Made by a program: the position numbers and the translations under genes. From assembly GCA_964632205.1 (NCBI GenBank), contig CAZWBE010000008.1, positions 1 to 19,642 on the forward strand: 19,642 nucleotides of DNA, given 5' to 3'. Source of the DNA: CALLVF01 sp964632205. Lineage in GTDB: Bacteria; Patescibacteriota; Microgenomatia; UBA1406; GWC2-37-13. Below are positions 8,362-14,217 of the stretch, one piece after another. The stretch's first letter is position 1, and every line of letters starts with the position of its first letter. The notes under the pieces are model-generated. The model worked only from the letters and a program-made list of their open reading frames with translations. It did no database searches and was not told the origin of the DNA.

Positions 8362-9509
8362 ATTTGATAATTCTTACCTGGATTAATAATTTTTACCCCA
8401 TGGGGGTGATTTTCAATTAAAGACGATTGAGTAATTTTGATAAATTTGGTTTTTTTGAAAAAATCTTTGATATTTCTTGCTCCAACATAATAAAAAGCCG
8501 ACTTTAAAGAACCGGTGATTTGGTAGAGAAAATCAGCCAAATAACCCTGGTATTTCACTAACCCCTCAATTCCTTCAGGTATCAGTTTTTTTTCATCAAT
8601 CTTTTTCTTTTGACCATAACGCTCAGCGCTCCCTTTTTTCATAGCGCTAATTGACCCCATTCCTTGATATTTCTTATAAATCTCTCCTCCTATCTTTATT
8701 TTTTCTCCGGCTGACTCTTGACAACCTGCCAACATCGCTCCCAACATAACAGCATCAGCACCAAAAGCTAAGGCTTTAGCAATGTCGCCAAATTGCTTTA
8801 TTCCCCCATCGGCAACAATACTCACTGCTTTATTTTTATCAACGGCAAGAACGGCATTTTGAATGGCAGTTAATTGAGGCACGCCAACACCAGTAATTAC
8901 TCTTGTGGTACAAATGCTGCCTGGTCCCATGCCCACCCTGAGAATATCTGCTCCCTCTTTAATTAACGCTTTAGCACCCTCGAAAGTAGCAATATTTCCC
9001 GCCATCACTGGTATAGTGGAGAAATTTTTTTTAATATATCTTAAAGCGGTAAAGATAAAACTAGAAAATCCGTGAGCTGAATCTATAACAATGAGATCAA
9101 CCTCGGCTTTAATTAAATTAAAAACTCTTTTTTTTAGATCTTCACCCACGCCAACAGCTGCTCCCACTAAAAGTCTACCTTTATCGTCAACCGCGGCATT
9201 TTTTGGATTGAAACTTTTTTCTTTTTTTATTCGACTAACGATAGTTGATTGTTTCTCAATGGAAAGGTTTCTATGAATTATCCCCAACCCGCCATTTTTA
9301 GCCATTTCTTTAGCCATTTTTTCCTCAGTAACGGTGTCCATTGGTGAGGAGATGATAGGAATCTTAAGAATGATTTTTGGGTGGAGTGCTGTGGTTAGAT
9401 CAACCGCTTGCCTTTGACAATCAGTATAATTGGGCAAAAGTAAAATATCATCAAAAGTGAAACCCTCCACTACTTGGGCAATTTTTTTAAGAAGAAGAGA
9501 TTTTTTCAT
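8358..9509 (-). CDS. guaB: IMP dehydrogenase lacking the CBS (Bateman) domain
   Basis: Oxidises IMP to XMP with NAD+, the committed step to guanine nucleotides. The (beta/alpha)8 barrel motifs are all present: SPMDTV at 55-60, the catalytic loop GSICTT with Cys200, the phosphate-binding ADGGIK at 233-238, and the flap YQGMGSISAM at 281-290. The protein is 383 residues against about 490 for typical bacterial IMPDH: the roughly 120-residue tandem CBS insert is missing, and residues 95-113 run directly from KKEKSF to LLVGAAVG. The CBS pair mediates allosteric control by purine nucleotides, so this enzyme probably lacks that control. Four-bp overlaps join it to add upstream and guaA downstream. 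Confidence 0.96.
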   Translation of the reverse strand: MKKSLLLKKIAQVVEGFTFDDILLLPNYTDCQRQAVDLTTALHPKIILKIPIISSPMDTVTEEKMAKEMAKNGGLGIIHRNLSIEKQSTIVSRIKKEKSFNPKNAAVDDKGRLLVGAAVGVGEDLKKRVFNLIKAEVDLIVIDSAHGFSSFIFTALRYIKKNFSTIPVMAGNIATFEGAKALIKEGADILRVGMGPGSICTTRVITGVGVPQLTAIQNAVLAVDKNKAVSIVADGGIKQFGDIAKALAFGADAVMLGAMLAGCQESAGEKIKIGGEIYKKYQGMGSISAMKKGSAERYGQKKKIDEKKLIPEGIEGLVKYQGYLADFLYQITGSLKSAFYYVGARNIKDFFKKTKFIKITQSSLIENHPHGVKIINPGKNYQI

Positions 9510-10486
9510 ATAAAACTAAATTTAAAAGCTAAACTAATAATCGATTTTGCTTGTTTTAAAGTTAAAATATTTTTTCTTAAAAGCATGGCAAATTCTTGCT
9601 TAACATTAGTATTAAAAAACACTGGCCCATCAGAATTAATCGTAAACAAAACATCATTTTTTAGAAAGGTGTCGATGATTTTTTTAAATTCTAACCAATT
9701 TTTAATAAGGCCAGTTTTAAGATTAGAAGTAGGACATATTTCCAAAACGATATTGTTTTTCTTCAGAAAATGGAGTAGTTTTTTATCTTTGTGGGCGGCA
9801 ATTCCATGACCAATTCTTTCAGGTTTGAGTTTTTCCACCACTTGCCACATTTCATCAATGTCTGTCAGCTCACCCGTATGAATTGTTGTCTTTAAGCCGT
9901 TTTTTTTAGCAAACGAATAAAGATCCACCAACGATAAGATATTAAATTGATTATGGTTTGGCCCGGAAATATCAACTCCAACAACCCCAAGTTTTTTGTA
10001 CTTAACAGCTTTTTCAAAAATAATTTTGGTTTTTTGATAATCAAACTGACGATCGCTTTCCAAGATTAAACCTGCTTTTACTGGGTAATCAATCATTGCC
10101 TTTTGCATCCCAATAATGGCGGAAAGAATAATTTTGTCAACATCAAACTCTCCTTGTCGATTACGTAATAAAGGATTGAACCTGATTTCAATTAAGGTAA
10201 CATTAGCAACCCGATAATAATAACTAATCAACTGGTGAACTGATTTTTCTATTGCGTAAGGAGATGATTGAATTAATTGAGTGATAGAAAATGGTGATTG
10301 ATCATCTTTGTTAAGTTTTCTTAAATATTTGTTACTGTCGATTTTTTTGATATTTAATTTTTTTATAAAACTCCAATAGTTCTTCTCTTTTAACCGAATG
10401 CCCTGTTCATGAGCAAGTTCCCATAGAAGATGGAGGTTTGTTGAGGCTCCTAAATGAAGATGTAAATCAGCAAAATAACCCTCCAT
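9506..10486 (-). CDS. add: Adenosine/AMP deaminase-family enzyme
   Basis: A 326-residue metal-dependent (beta/alpha)8 deaminase. Zinc ligands are visible: His9 and His11 in DLHLHLGAS, His203 in IHTGE (with catalytic Glu206), and Asp286 in INSDGP; His227 in RIGHG is the other catalytic residue. In adenosine deaminases the Asp-Asp pair at this place provides the Zn ligand and a second Asp that contacts N7 of the purine; here that second Asp is Gly287. The enzyme should still hydrolyse an aminopurine, but its substrate may not be plain adenosine. Its TGA overlaps guaB's ATG; since GuaB needs IMP, an AMP-type substrate would link the genes directly. A TATAAT lies 6 nt before the ATG. The IS-element remnant ends only about 20 bp upstream. 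Confidence 0.85.
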   Translation of the reverse strand: MEGYFADLHLHLGASTNLHLLWELAHEQGIRLKEKNYWSFIKKLNIKKIDSNKYLRKLNKDDQSPFSITQLIQSSPYAIEKSVHQLISYYYRVANVTLIEIRFNPLLRNRQGEFDVDKIILSAIIGMQKAMIDYPVKAGLILESDRQFDYQKTKIIFEKAVKYKKLGVVGVDISGPNHNQFNILSLVDLYSFAKKNGLKTTIHTGELTDIDEMWQVVEKLKPERIGHGIAAHKDKKLLHFLKKNNIVLEICPTSNLKTGLIKNWLEFKKIIDTFLKNDVLFTINSDGPVFFNTNVKQEFAMLLRKNILTLKQAKSIISLAFKFSFI

Positions 10487-10488
10487 AA

Positions 10489-10498
10489 AATTATTATA
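10489..10498 (-). promoter_or_regulatory. Putative -10 box of the add-guaB-guaA operon
   Basis: On the reverse strand, TATAAT lies 6 nt before the add ATG, giving a probable leaderless transcript. There is no good -35; that position is occupied by the end hairpin of the IS200/IS605-type element, which may have displaced the native upstream sequence. Confidence 0.4.
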
Positions 10499-10503
10499 AA
10501 CAA

Positions 10504-10524
10504 CCCACGAGCTTACGCTCGGGG
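10504..10524. repeat. IS end hairpin next to tnpA 3' end
   Basis: Stem CCC+CGAGC pairs with GCTCG+GGG around loop TTAC, with A10507 bulged. The structure is nearly identical to the hairpin at the other end and marks the right end relative to tnpA. Confidence 0.8.
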
Positions 10525-10527
10525 TTT

Positions 10528-10967
10528 TTAGGGGAAATCAAACAGGGCTTGTCCAGAATCCTCTTGACCTTGTTTTTCAATGTAGGATTTTATAATTTGC
10601 TCATTGACACCAACGGTTGAAACAAAATAACCATCAAACCAAAGACCATCAGTTCCGAAGTAAAGTTTCTTAAGAAACGGGAATTTTTGCTTTAAAGAGT
10701 TGGTCGTGTTGGTTTTTATTAGTTTCACAACAAAACCAACACTTTTTGAAGGTGGAATTGAGACTAAAAGATGGGGATGGTCTTTTTGTTTCTTGTCGTA
10801 ATTGATGGTTTTAAGTTTATAAGAGGGTCATGTTTTTGTATTTCTTTAATCTTGGTTTTAAGATACGCAAAAATTCCCTCATTTAACCATTGGTGTCTGT
10901 ATTTGGTCGTGAGTTCTATATGGTAATCACAAAAGTAAACACAATGAGACAATTTTACAAATTTCAT
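10528..10967 (-). pseudogene. tnpA: Frameshifted IS200/IS605 transposase TnpA (Y1, HUH)
   Basis: Two reverse-strand frames together give a full-length TnpA of about 146 residues. The N-terminal part (from ATG 10967) reads MKFVKLSHCVYFCDYHIELTTKYRHQWL..., and the second frame carries the HUH motif His-Pro-His (codons at 10771-10779, in KDHPHLLVSIPP), GTDGLWFDGYFVSTVG and the catalytic Tyr in SYIEKQ, ending EDSGQALFDF. The frame changes near 10807-10817 (ACTTAAAACC on the coding strand), consistent with loss of one base. As it stands the first frame ends in TAG at 10764-10766 before Tyr, so no active Y1 transposase is made. TATAAT lies 6 nt before the ATG. A sequencing indel is a possible alternative. 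Confidence 0.88.
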
Positions 10968-10978
10968 TACTCTATTAT

Positions 10979-10997
10979 ATCCTCAACTAACGAGGAT
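10979..10997. promoter_or_regulatory. Perfect 6-bp hairpin over the tnpA promoter
   Basis: ATCCTC-AACTAAC-GAGGAT is an exact inverted repeat just upstream of, and touching, the tnpA -10 box (TATAAT, ending 6 nt before the ATG). It may dampen transposase expression or be a minor structural part of the IS left end. Confidence 0.4.
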
Positions 10998-11014
10998 TCT
11001 GGAGTAAACTACCT

Positions 11015-11035
11015 CCCTCAAGCTTACGCTTGGGG
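11015..11035. repeat. IS end hairpin upstream of tnpA
   Basis: Stem CCC+CAAGC pairs with GCTTG+GGG around loop TTAC, with T11018 bulged. It mirrors the hairpin at 10504-10524, with a compensated change in the second stem pair (G-C to A-T), good evidence that the structure is selected. Confidence 0.8.
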
Positions 11036-11090
11036 TTTCAAGTAAGGTCGTATGAATTGTTCTTCCTCTTTACTTGATTAGTTTATTTAA

Positions 11091-11183
11091 TTACTTATCC
11101 AATTCCAAGCCATCCAACTGGTCTGGTTGGATATTGGGAAAATATGTATGTATATCTTTATCCGATCGTGGCAAAAATACCAT
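11091..11183 (-). CDS. Possible 30-residue ORF or gene remnant sharing a peptide with the ORF at 14029
   Basis: Reverse-strand ATG at 11181-11183 to TAA at 11091-11093. It begins MVFLPRSDKDIHTYFPNIQ and continues PDQLDGLELDK. The composition (Pro, Asp, Gln, Leu) does not look like translated AT-rich spacer. Codons 6-12 encode RSDKDIH within an exact 23-bp match to the start of the ORF at 14029. There is no Shine-Dalgarno or clear promoter. It may be the start of a truncated gene, a real small protein, or chance; I do not recognise it. Confidence 0.25.
   Translation of the reverse strand: MVFLPRSDKDIHTYFPNIQPDQLDGLELDK
11105..11137. repeat. Intergenic hairpin
   Basis: Inner 7-bp stem ATCCAAC/GTTGGAT (11112-11118 and 11126-11132) around a 7-nt loop, extended by CCAA/TTGG (11105-11108 and 11134-11137). 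No T-run follows on either strand, so a terminator is unlikely. The arms resemble the hairpin at 5470-5494. Confidence 0.5.
11147..11169 (-). repeat. Copy 1 of an exact 23-bp repeat
   Basis: These 23 bases are the exact reverse complement of 14043-14065. The core is CGATCGGATAAAGATATACA read on the reverse strand. Identity stops abruptly on both sides. Both copies are in otherwise unassigned DNA and lie in the same reading frame of small ORFs. Confidence 0.85.
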
Positions 11184-11194
11184 TGCTATTTACC

Positions 11195-11213
11195 ATAAAA
11201 AATCATTTTTTAT
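11195..11213. repeat. Perfect AT-rich palindrome
   Basis: ATAAAAAAT, a central C, then ATTTTTTAT: 9-bp arms without mismatch. With the neighbouring hairpin and repeat it makes 11041-11288 unusually structured for a gene-free stretch. It may be a bidirectional weak terminator for the flanking transcripts. Confidence 0.5.
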
Positions 11214-11288
11214 ATAGCCATCTTGGTTTGTTATCAGATTTCGGTTGGTGAGTCAAACTTTAATTGGGGTTAATTAACGACGGTGAGA

Positions 11289-12980
11289 CTATCTTTTTTC
11301 CACATTATAAAGCGGGCCAACAATTTGGATGTTGGCGGGAGCCCGCAGATTAAACCAGTCTTTAAATTCCCTACCATCAAAAGTGACTGACCCGGCGTCG
11401 CCGAAAAAAGTAATACTGGTTGTTTTTCCTCTGTTAAAATCAACGGAAACCGAAGCGTCAGTAATGTTATTAAAAGGCGTCTTTCCTCGCGCCCGCAATT
11501 GTCCTTTAACCTTTTCCCCACCCCAAGTCTCTTTACCGGCCGGATTGGGCTTGTCAATTTGGTATAAATGTTCACCTACTGATGAATCTGTTTTTACTAA
11601 TAAAAGAACATTAACAATATCAGCCACCTCCTCAATTTTAAGCCAGGCGGTTTTGTTATATTGCGGTCGCGATCCCCAATTACAGTAAAACCAAGGAGAG
11701 TCGCGATCGTAAGCATTATTGTTTAGGTCAGAAAAATTATTAACACCTCCTGCCGCATCAATAGCCCCCTTTGTCCATGAGGTGGCCGACCAACCAATCT
11801 CTTCGGAAGAAAAAACATACCCCCCATGAGTTGAGGAATACCAGGCTTTAATTGGTGATCCTCCTTGCACCATCACCCAACCGGCCGTTTCATTAACCGC
11901 CTGCTCCCAAGCACCACCTTTTGGTTCGGGTTTAAAAACCTGGCAGTTTTCTGTAGGACAAATATTTCTTTGACCATTGTTGGTATAAGCTAAAGCATAA
12001 GAACGGGCGGCGATGGCTTGGGCTTTTAAAGCCTCAAGCGGCCAATTAGAAGGCATCTCATAAATTCTTTTCACATATTCCTCAATATTATAAACACCAT
12101 AGCCATCAACAGAGATATTTATTCCCCGGTCATAATCTTTTTTTATTTCAAAATTATCATAATAGGCGCGCAAAATTTCCTCGGCGTTTTGTCCAGCCTT
12201 TGCTCTTCCGTAAGCACCCCATTGATTCATTCCGACGCGATTGGGAACGCCATAGGTAAAAAAACCAAACTTTGGATTAAATCCTGGATCCCGACCATTA
12301 GTTAAATCACTATCGCACCGACCCAAACTGGCGGCTGACCGAGAAATATTAAGACTGGCCAATTTTTGGGCAATTAATTGTTGCTGAAGAGCAGAAAGTT
12401 GGGCGATTTTTTGTCTTGTTTGGGAAATTCTTTCCTCAAGAATTTGCGATTGATGGGCAATCTCTTGTTGAAGAAAAGCCAATTGTTTTTTTTCTATCTC
12501 TAAGTTTCTTTTAATTTCTTCTAGTCTTTTAATATAGAGAACAATTTTAATGATCGTTTTTTTATCCTCCTCAACCAGTGATTTTTTATAAAAAAACTCC
12601 CTTAAGGAAATATCGAGTTTGTCTGTTATTAAGATATTAAATAAAGAAAAAGGTGTTTGGGTAAGATTTTTATAATAAGATCGGGCCCTTTCATTAAGAA
12701 GTTTTTTTTGGTAAGTTAAAACCATCTCTTCTTTGCTTAGCTCAATTTCTTTCTCTTTAATCTGATTTTCTAATACCAGCACCCGATTTTTAATCTCATT
12801 AAGTCGTTTTGTTAGTTGTTGGTAATCAGCGGTTTGGCTGCTTAAGGCTTGATTAAGCTCATTTAATTCTTTTTTTATTTGCCGACAACGATCATCTTCA
12901 TCACAAATATCCGCCCTCACGTAAAAACCCACCGTAAGAAAAAGTATTAAAAAAAATATCAAAACCAAAACCTTTTTCAT
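11289..12980 (-). CDS. Secreted coiled-coil protein with SpoIID/LytB domain (peptidoglycan-acting)
   Basis: A 563-residue envelope protein. Residues 1-23 are a signal peptide or membrane anchor (basic start, LVLIFFLILFLTVGFY core). Residues 30-210 form a long heptad-rich coiled coil like those of CwlO/PcsB/EnvC-type hydrolase regulators. From about 240 comes a SpoIID/LytB domain: YGVPNRVGMNQWGAYGRA at 243-260, EILRAYY, then the core EMPSNWPLEALKAQAIAARSYA at 308-329, where Glu308 matches the catalytic Glu of SpoIID lytic transglycosylases, and a STHGG motif downstream. It probably opens or remodels peptidoglycan, and being divergent from the pilin gene it may clear a path for the pilus. It shares a 29-bp divergent promoter with that gene. 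Confidence 0.88.
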   Translation of the reverse strand: MKKVLVLIFFLILFLTVGFYVRADICDEDDRCRQIKKELNELNQALSSQTADYQQLTKRLNEIKNRVLVLENQIKEKEIELSKEEMVLTYQKKLLNERARSYYKNLTQTPFSLFNILITDKLDISLREFFYKKSLVEEDKKTIIKIVLYIKRLEEIKRNLEIEKKQLAFLQQEIAHQSQILEERISQTRQKIAQLSALQQQLIAQKLASLNISRSAASLGRCDSDLTNGRDPGFNPKFGFFTYGVPNRVGMNQWGAYGRAKAGQNAEEILRAYYDNFEIKKDYDRGINISVDGYGVYNIEEYVKRIYEMPSNWPLEALKAQAIAARSYALAYTNNGQRNICPTENCQVFKPEPKGGAWEQAVNETAGWVMVQGGSPIKAWYSSTHGGYVFSSEEIGWSATSWTKGAIDAAGGVNNFSDLNNNAYDRDSPWFYCNWGSRPQYNKTAWLKIEEVADIVNVLLLVKTDSSVGEHLYQIDKPNPAGKETWGGEKVKGQLRARGKTPFNNITDASVSVDFNRGKTTSITFFGDAGSVTFDGREFKDWFNLRAPANIQIVGPLYNVEKR

Positions 12981-13015
12981 GTAATAATTATAATTGTTAT
13001 ACTATCTATATGAAA
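12975..13015. promoter_or_regulatory. Mirror-image divergent promoters of the SpoIID and pilin genes
   Basis: Rightward: -35 TTTCAT (12975-12980), 17-bp spacer, -10 TATACT (12998-13003), then 6 nt to the pilin ATG. Leftward: -35 TTTCAT (complement of 13010-13015), 17-bp spacer, -10 TATAAT (complement of 12987-12992), then 6 nt to the SpoIID ATG. Each -35 is therefore the reverse complement of the opposite gene's ATGAAA. Both mRNAs would be leaderless. Confidence 0.5.
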
Positions 13016-13564
13016 AAGGTGTTTATTTTTTTGCTTCTTTTTTCTTTTTTTTTCATTTTTATTAAAAAGTCAGCTTTTGCTACAGAACCACGTTATGCTG
13101 TTTGTGATTTATGTGGTTATTGTCCACCAAGCCATCCTCCCTCTAATTGGGAAAAATGCGCTCAGTGTCTTTATCCGGGAATAACTGATCCATATAGTAA
13201 TCAAACCCTCCTTATTGATCCCCAAGAAAAAATTCCTCCCACCCCTTACCCAGGACGTCAATATACGATGCTTGGTTGTATCCGAACAAATCTTGGTAGT
13301 TTTCGTCAAGAAGGAGCGGCGGCCGGGGTAGTCCAGGTTCTCCTTAATATTATGTTTTCCATCATTGGCGGTGTTGCTTTATTATTTATTATTTATGGAG
13401 CTTTTGTTATTTTAACCTCCCAAAACAGCCCCGAACGACTTAACTATGGCAAGCAATTAGTTTATGGGGCTATTATTGGTGTTATCTTCTCTTTTTCCGC
13501 GGTTTTTATTATTAATCTTTTAGCTTCTGGGGTATTAAAAATCCCTGGGTTTTCTTCCCCTTAA
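13010..13564 (+). CDS. VirB2/TrbC-like T4SS pilin
   Basis: A 184-residue precursor with a signal peptide (MKKVFIFLLLFSFFFIFIKKSAFA, cleavage after about residue 24), a cysteine-rich exported region and two hydrophobic helices at about 105-136 and 148-175. The helix pair separated by a short polar loop (SQNSPERLNYGKQ) is the VirB2/TrbC pilin architecture, and 'IIGGVALLFIIYGAFVILTS' is close to pilin-like proteins widespread in CPR genomes. Residues 32-53 carry CxxCxxC and CxxC motifs plus Cys90, six cysteines in all, likely disulfides or a metal site outside the membrane. It is probably the pilus subunit for the VirB4 machine at 1050-4328, though 8.7 kb away. The 3' end overlaps the LPXTG-like gene by 30 bp. 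Confidence 0.8.
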   Translation: MKKVFIFLLLFSFFFIFIKKSAFATEPRYAVCDLCGYCPPSHPPSNWEKCAQCLYPGITDPYSNQTLLIDPQEKIPPTPYPGRQYTMLGCIRTNLGSFRQEGAAAGVVQVLLNIMFSIIGGVALLFIIYGAFVILTSQNSPERLNYGKQLVYGAIIGVIFSFSAVFIINLLASGVLKIPGFSSP

Positions 13565-13870
13565 GAAAAAACCCAATCCGGAAAGAGAAAAAAGAAAGGG
13601 AACAATAATTGTTGGTGAGCCGGTAGCGGGAATAGTTGATGGGCTTTTTTGATAACGATTATAGCTTTGAGTTTTTTCTCTTGGAGTTGGTAAGATTTTA
13701 AGCGTCGAAATCGGGGTGGGGGTAACCGTTGGCAACGTAGTTGGAGTAGTTGATTTTGTTAAAAAGGGAGCTTTCCCTCTCAGATTTAATTTCCCCGTTA
13801 TTACCGCTAGAAAAACCACTACAACAACCAAACCTAAAACAAAAGATATGATTTTATTAAAACTATCCAT
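13535..13870 (-). CDS. LPXTG-like cell-surface anchored small protein
   Basis: A 111-residue protein with an N-terminal membrane helix (about 7-26), a Thr/Pro-rich extracellular stretch (39-78) and a sorting-signal-like end: IPATG at 80-84, a hydrophobic helix at 86-103 and the basic tail RGRKPRDF. This is the layout of sortase substrates with Ile in place of Leu. No sortase lies in the window. Alternatively it is a two-helix membrane protein with a TP-rich loop. It is convergent with the pilin and overlaps it by 30 bp. A good promoter (-35 TTTACT, 17 bp, -10 TATAAT) is upstream, supporting that the gene is real. Confidence 0.65.
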   Translation of the reverse strand: MDSFNKIISFVLGLVVVVVFLAVITGKLNLRGKAPFLTKSTTPTTLPTVTPTPISTLKILPTPREKTQSYNRYQKSPSTIPATGSPTIIVPFLFSLSGLGFFLRGRKPRDF

Positions 13871-13879
13871 ATAGTAAAT

Positions 13880-13908
13880 ATTATATCATAAAATACTGCT
13901 AAAGTAAA
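13880..13908 (-). promoter_or_regulatory. Putative promoter of the LPXTG-like gene
   Basis: On the reverse strand, -35 TTTACT (13903-13908), 17-bp spacer, perfect -10 TATAAT (13880-13885), 9 nt before the ATG at 13870. Confidence 0.55.
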
Positions 13909-14028
13909 TACAAAACAATTGCCCAACCTTCCCATCCCACCTACTAGTTTTAATGAGGGTCTAATAATAATTTAAACCCAATATAATCTAAAACAACTAT
14001 AAAAACATAGTTTTTGTGAGGGGAGGTT

Positions 14029-14217
14029 ATGACATCTTTGATACGATCGGATAAAGATATACATAAAAACGCGCATAAAACGTATACTAAAAAACGACGT
14101 GAATTAAACTCATTTTTTATAATAAAACCCAAAAAAGCCGTTATTTTAAATTGTTTTACCAACCCTAATATAAAGAGCAAGTCGTATGCGGAGCCCGGTG
14201 GTATGATGAGATGTTAA
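14029..14217 (+). CDS. Uncertain 62-residue basic small protein
   Basis: The ATG follows GAGGGGAGG by two bases; the upstream GAGGG is at a workable distance, making this one of the few purine-rich Shine-Dalgarno-like sites in the window. TATAAT at 13982-13987 could be the -10. The product starts MTSLIRSDKDIHKNAHK, is rich in Lys/Arg, and ends KSYAEPGGMMRC. I recognise no domain. RSDKDIH is encoded by the 23-bp block shared with 11147-11169. It may be a real small protein, a remnant of a larger gene, or part of a non-coding RNA. It lies alone in a 444-bp gap. Confidence 0.3.
   Translation: MTSLIRSDKDIHKNAHKTYTKKRRELNSFFIIKPKKAVILNCFTNPNIKSKSYAEPGGMMRC
14043..14065 (+). repeat. Copy 2 of the exact 23-bp repeat
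   Basis: Exact reverse complement of 11147-11169, 2.9 kb away in opposite orientation. It covers codons for RSDKDIH of the small ORF. Confidence 0.85.

Larger units (their letters stand above)
10500..11040 (-). mobile_element. Decayed IS200/IS605-family insertion sequence (tnpA only)
   Basis: A roughly 540-bp element made of a single tnpA flanked by matching imperfect hairpins. The hairpin at 10504-10524 (CCCaCGAGC-TTAC-GCTCGGGG) and the one at 11015-11035 (CCCtCAAGC-TTAC-GCTTGGGG) share the CCC/GGG base, a single bulge at the same place and an identical TTAC loop. Such subterminal hairpins, recognised by TnpA on single-stranded DNA, are typical of this family, which makes no target duplication; none is needed here. 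Exact ends cannot be set. No tnpB or accessory gene is present. The transposase is frameshifted, so the copy is probably immobile alone but could move in trans. Confidence 0.85.

Noticed and set aside
9474..9809. Rightward 111-residue ORF
   Set aside because: Antisense across the add/guaB junction, with no recognisable domain; the opposite strand encodes clear enzymes.
10764..10967. Programmed -1 frameshift making a full TnpA
   Set aside because: The site on the coding strand (AAC TTA AAA CCA) is a poor slippery heptamer: the P-site Leu tRNA would not re-pair with CTT after slipping. A single-base loss explains it more simply.
11270..11688. Additional ORFs on both strands within the SpoIID gene
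   Set aside because: Both lie inside the well-supported SpoIID reading frame and have no family features.
13950..14180. Leftward 76-residue hydrophobic ORF
   Set aside because: Opposes the small ORF with the SD-like site; its hydrophobicity follows from AT-rich sequence and it has no start signal.
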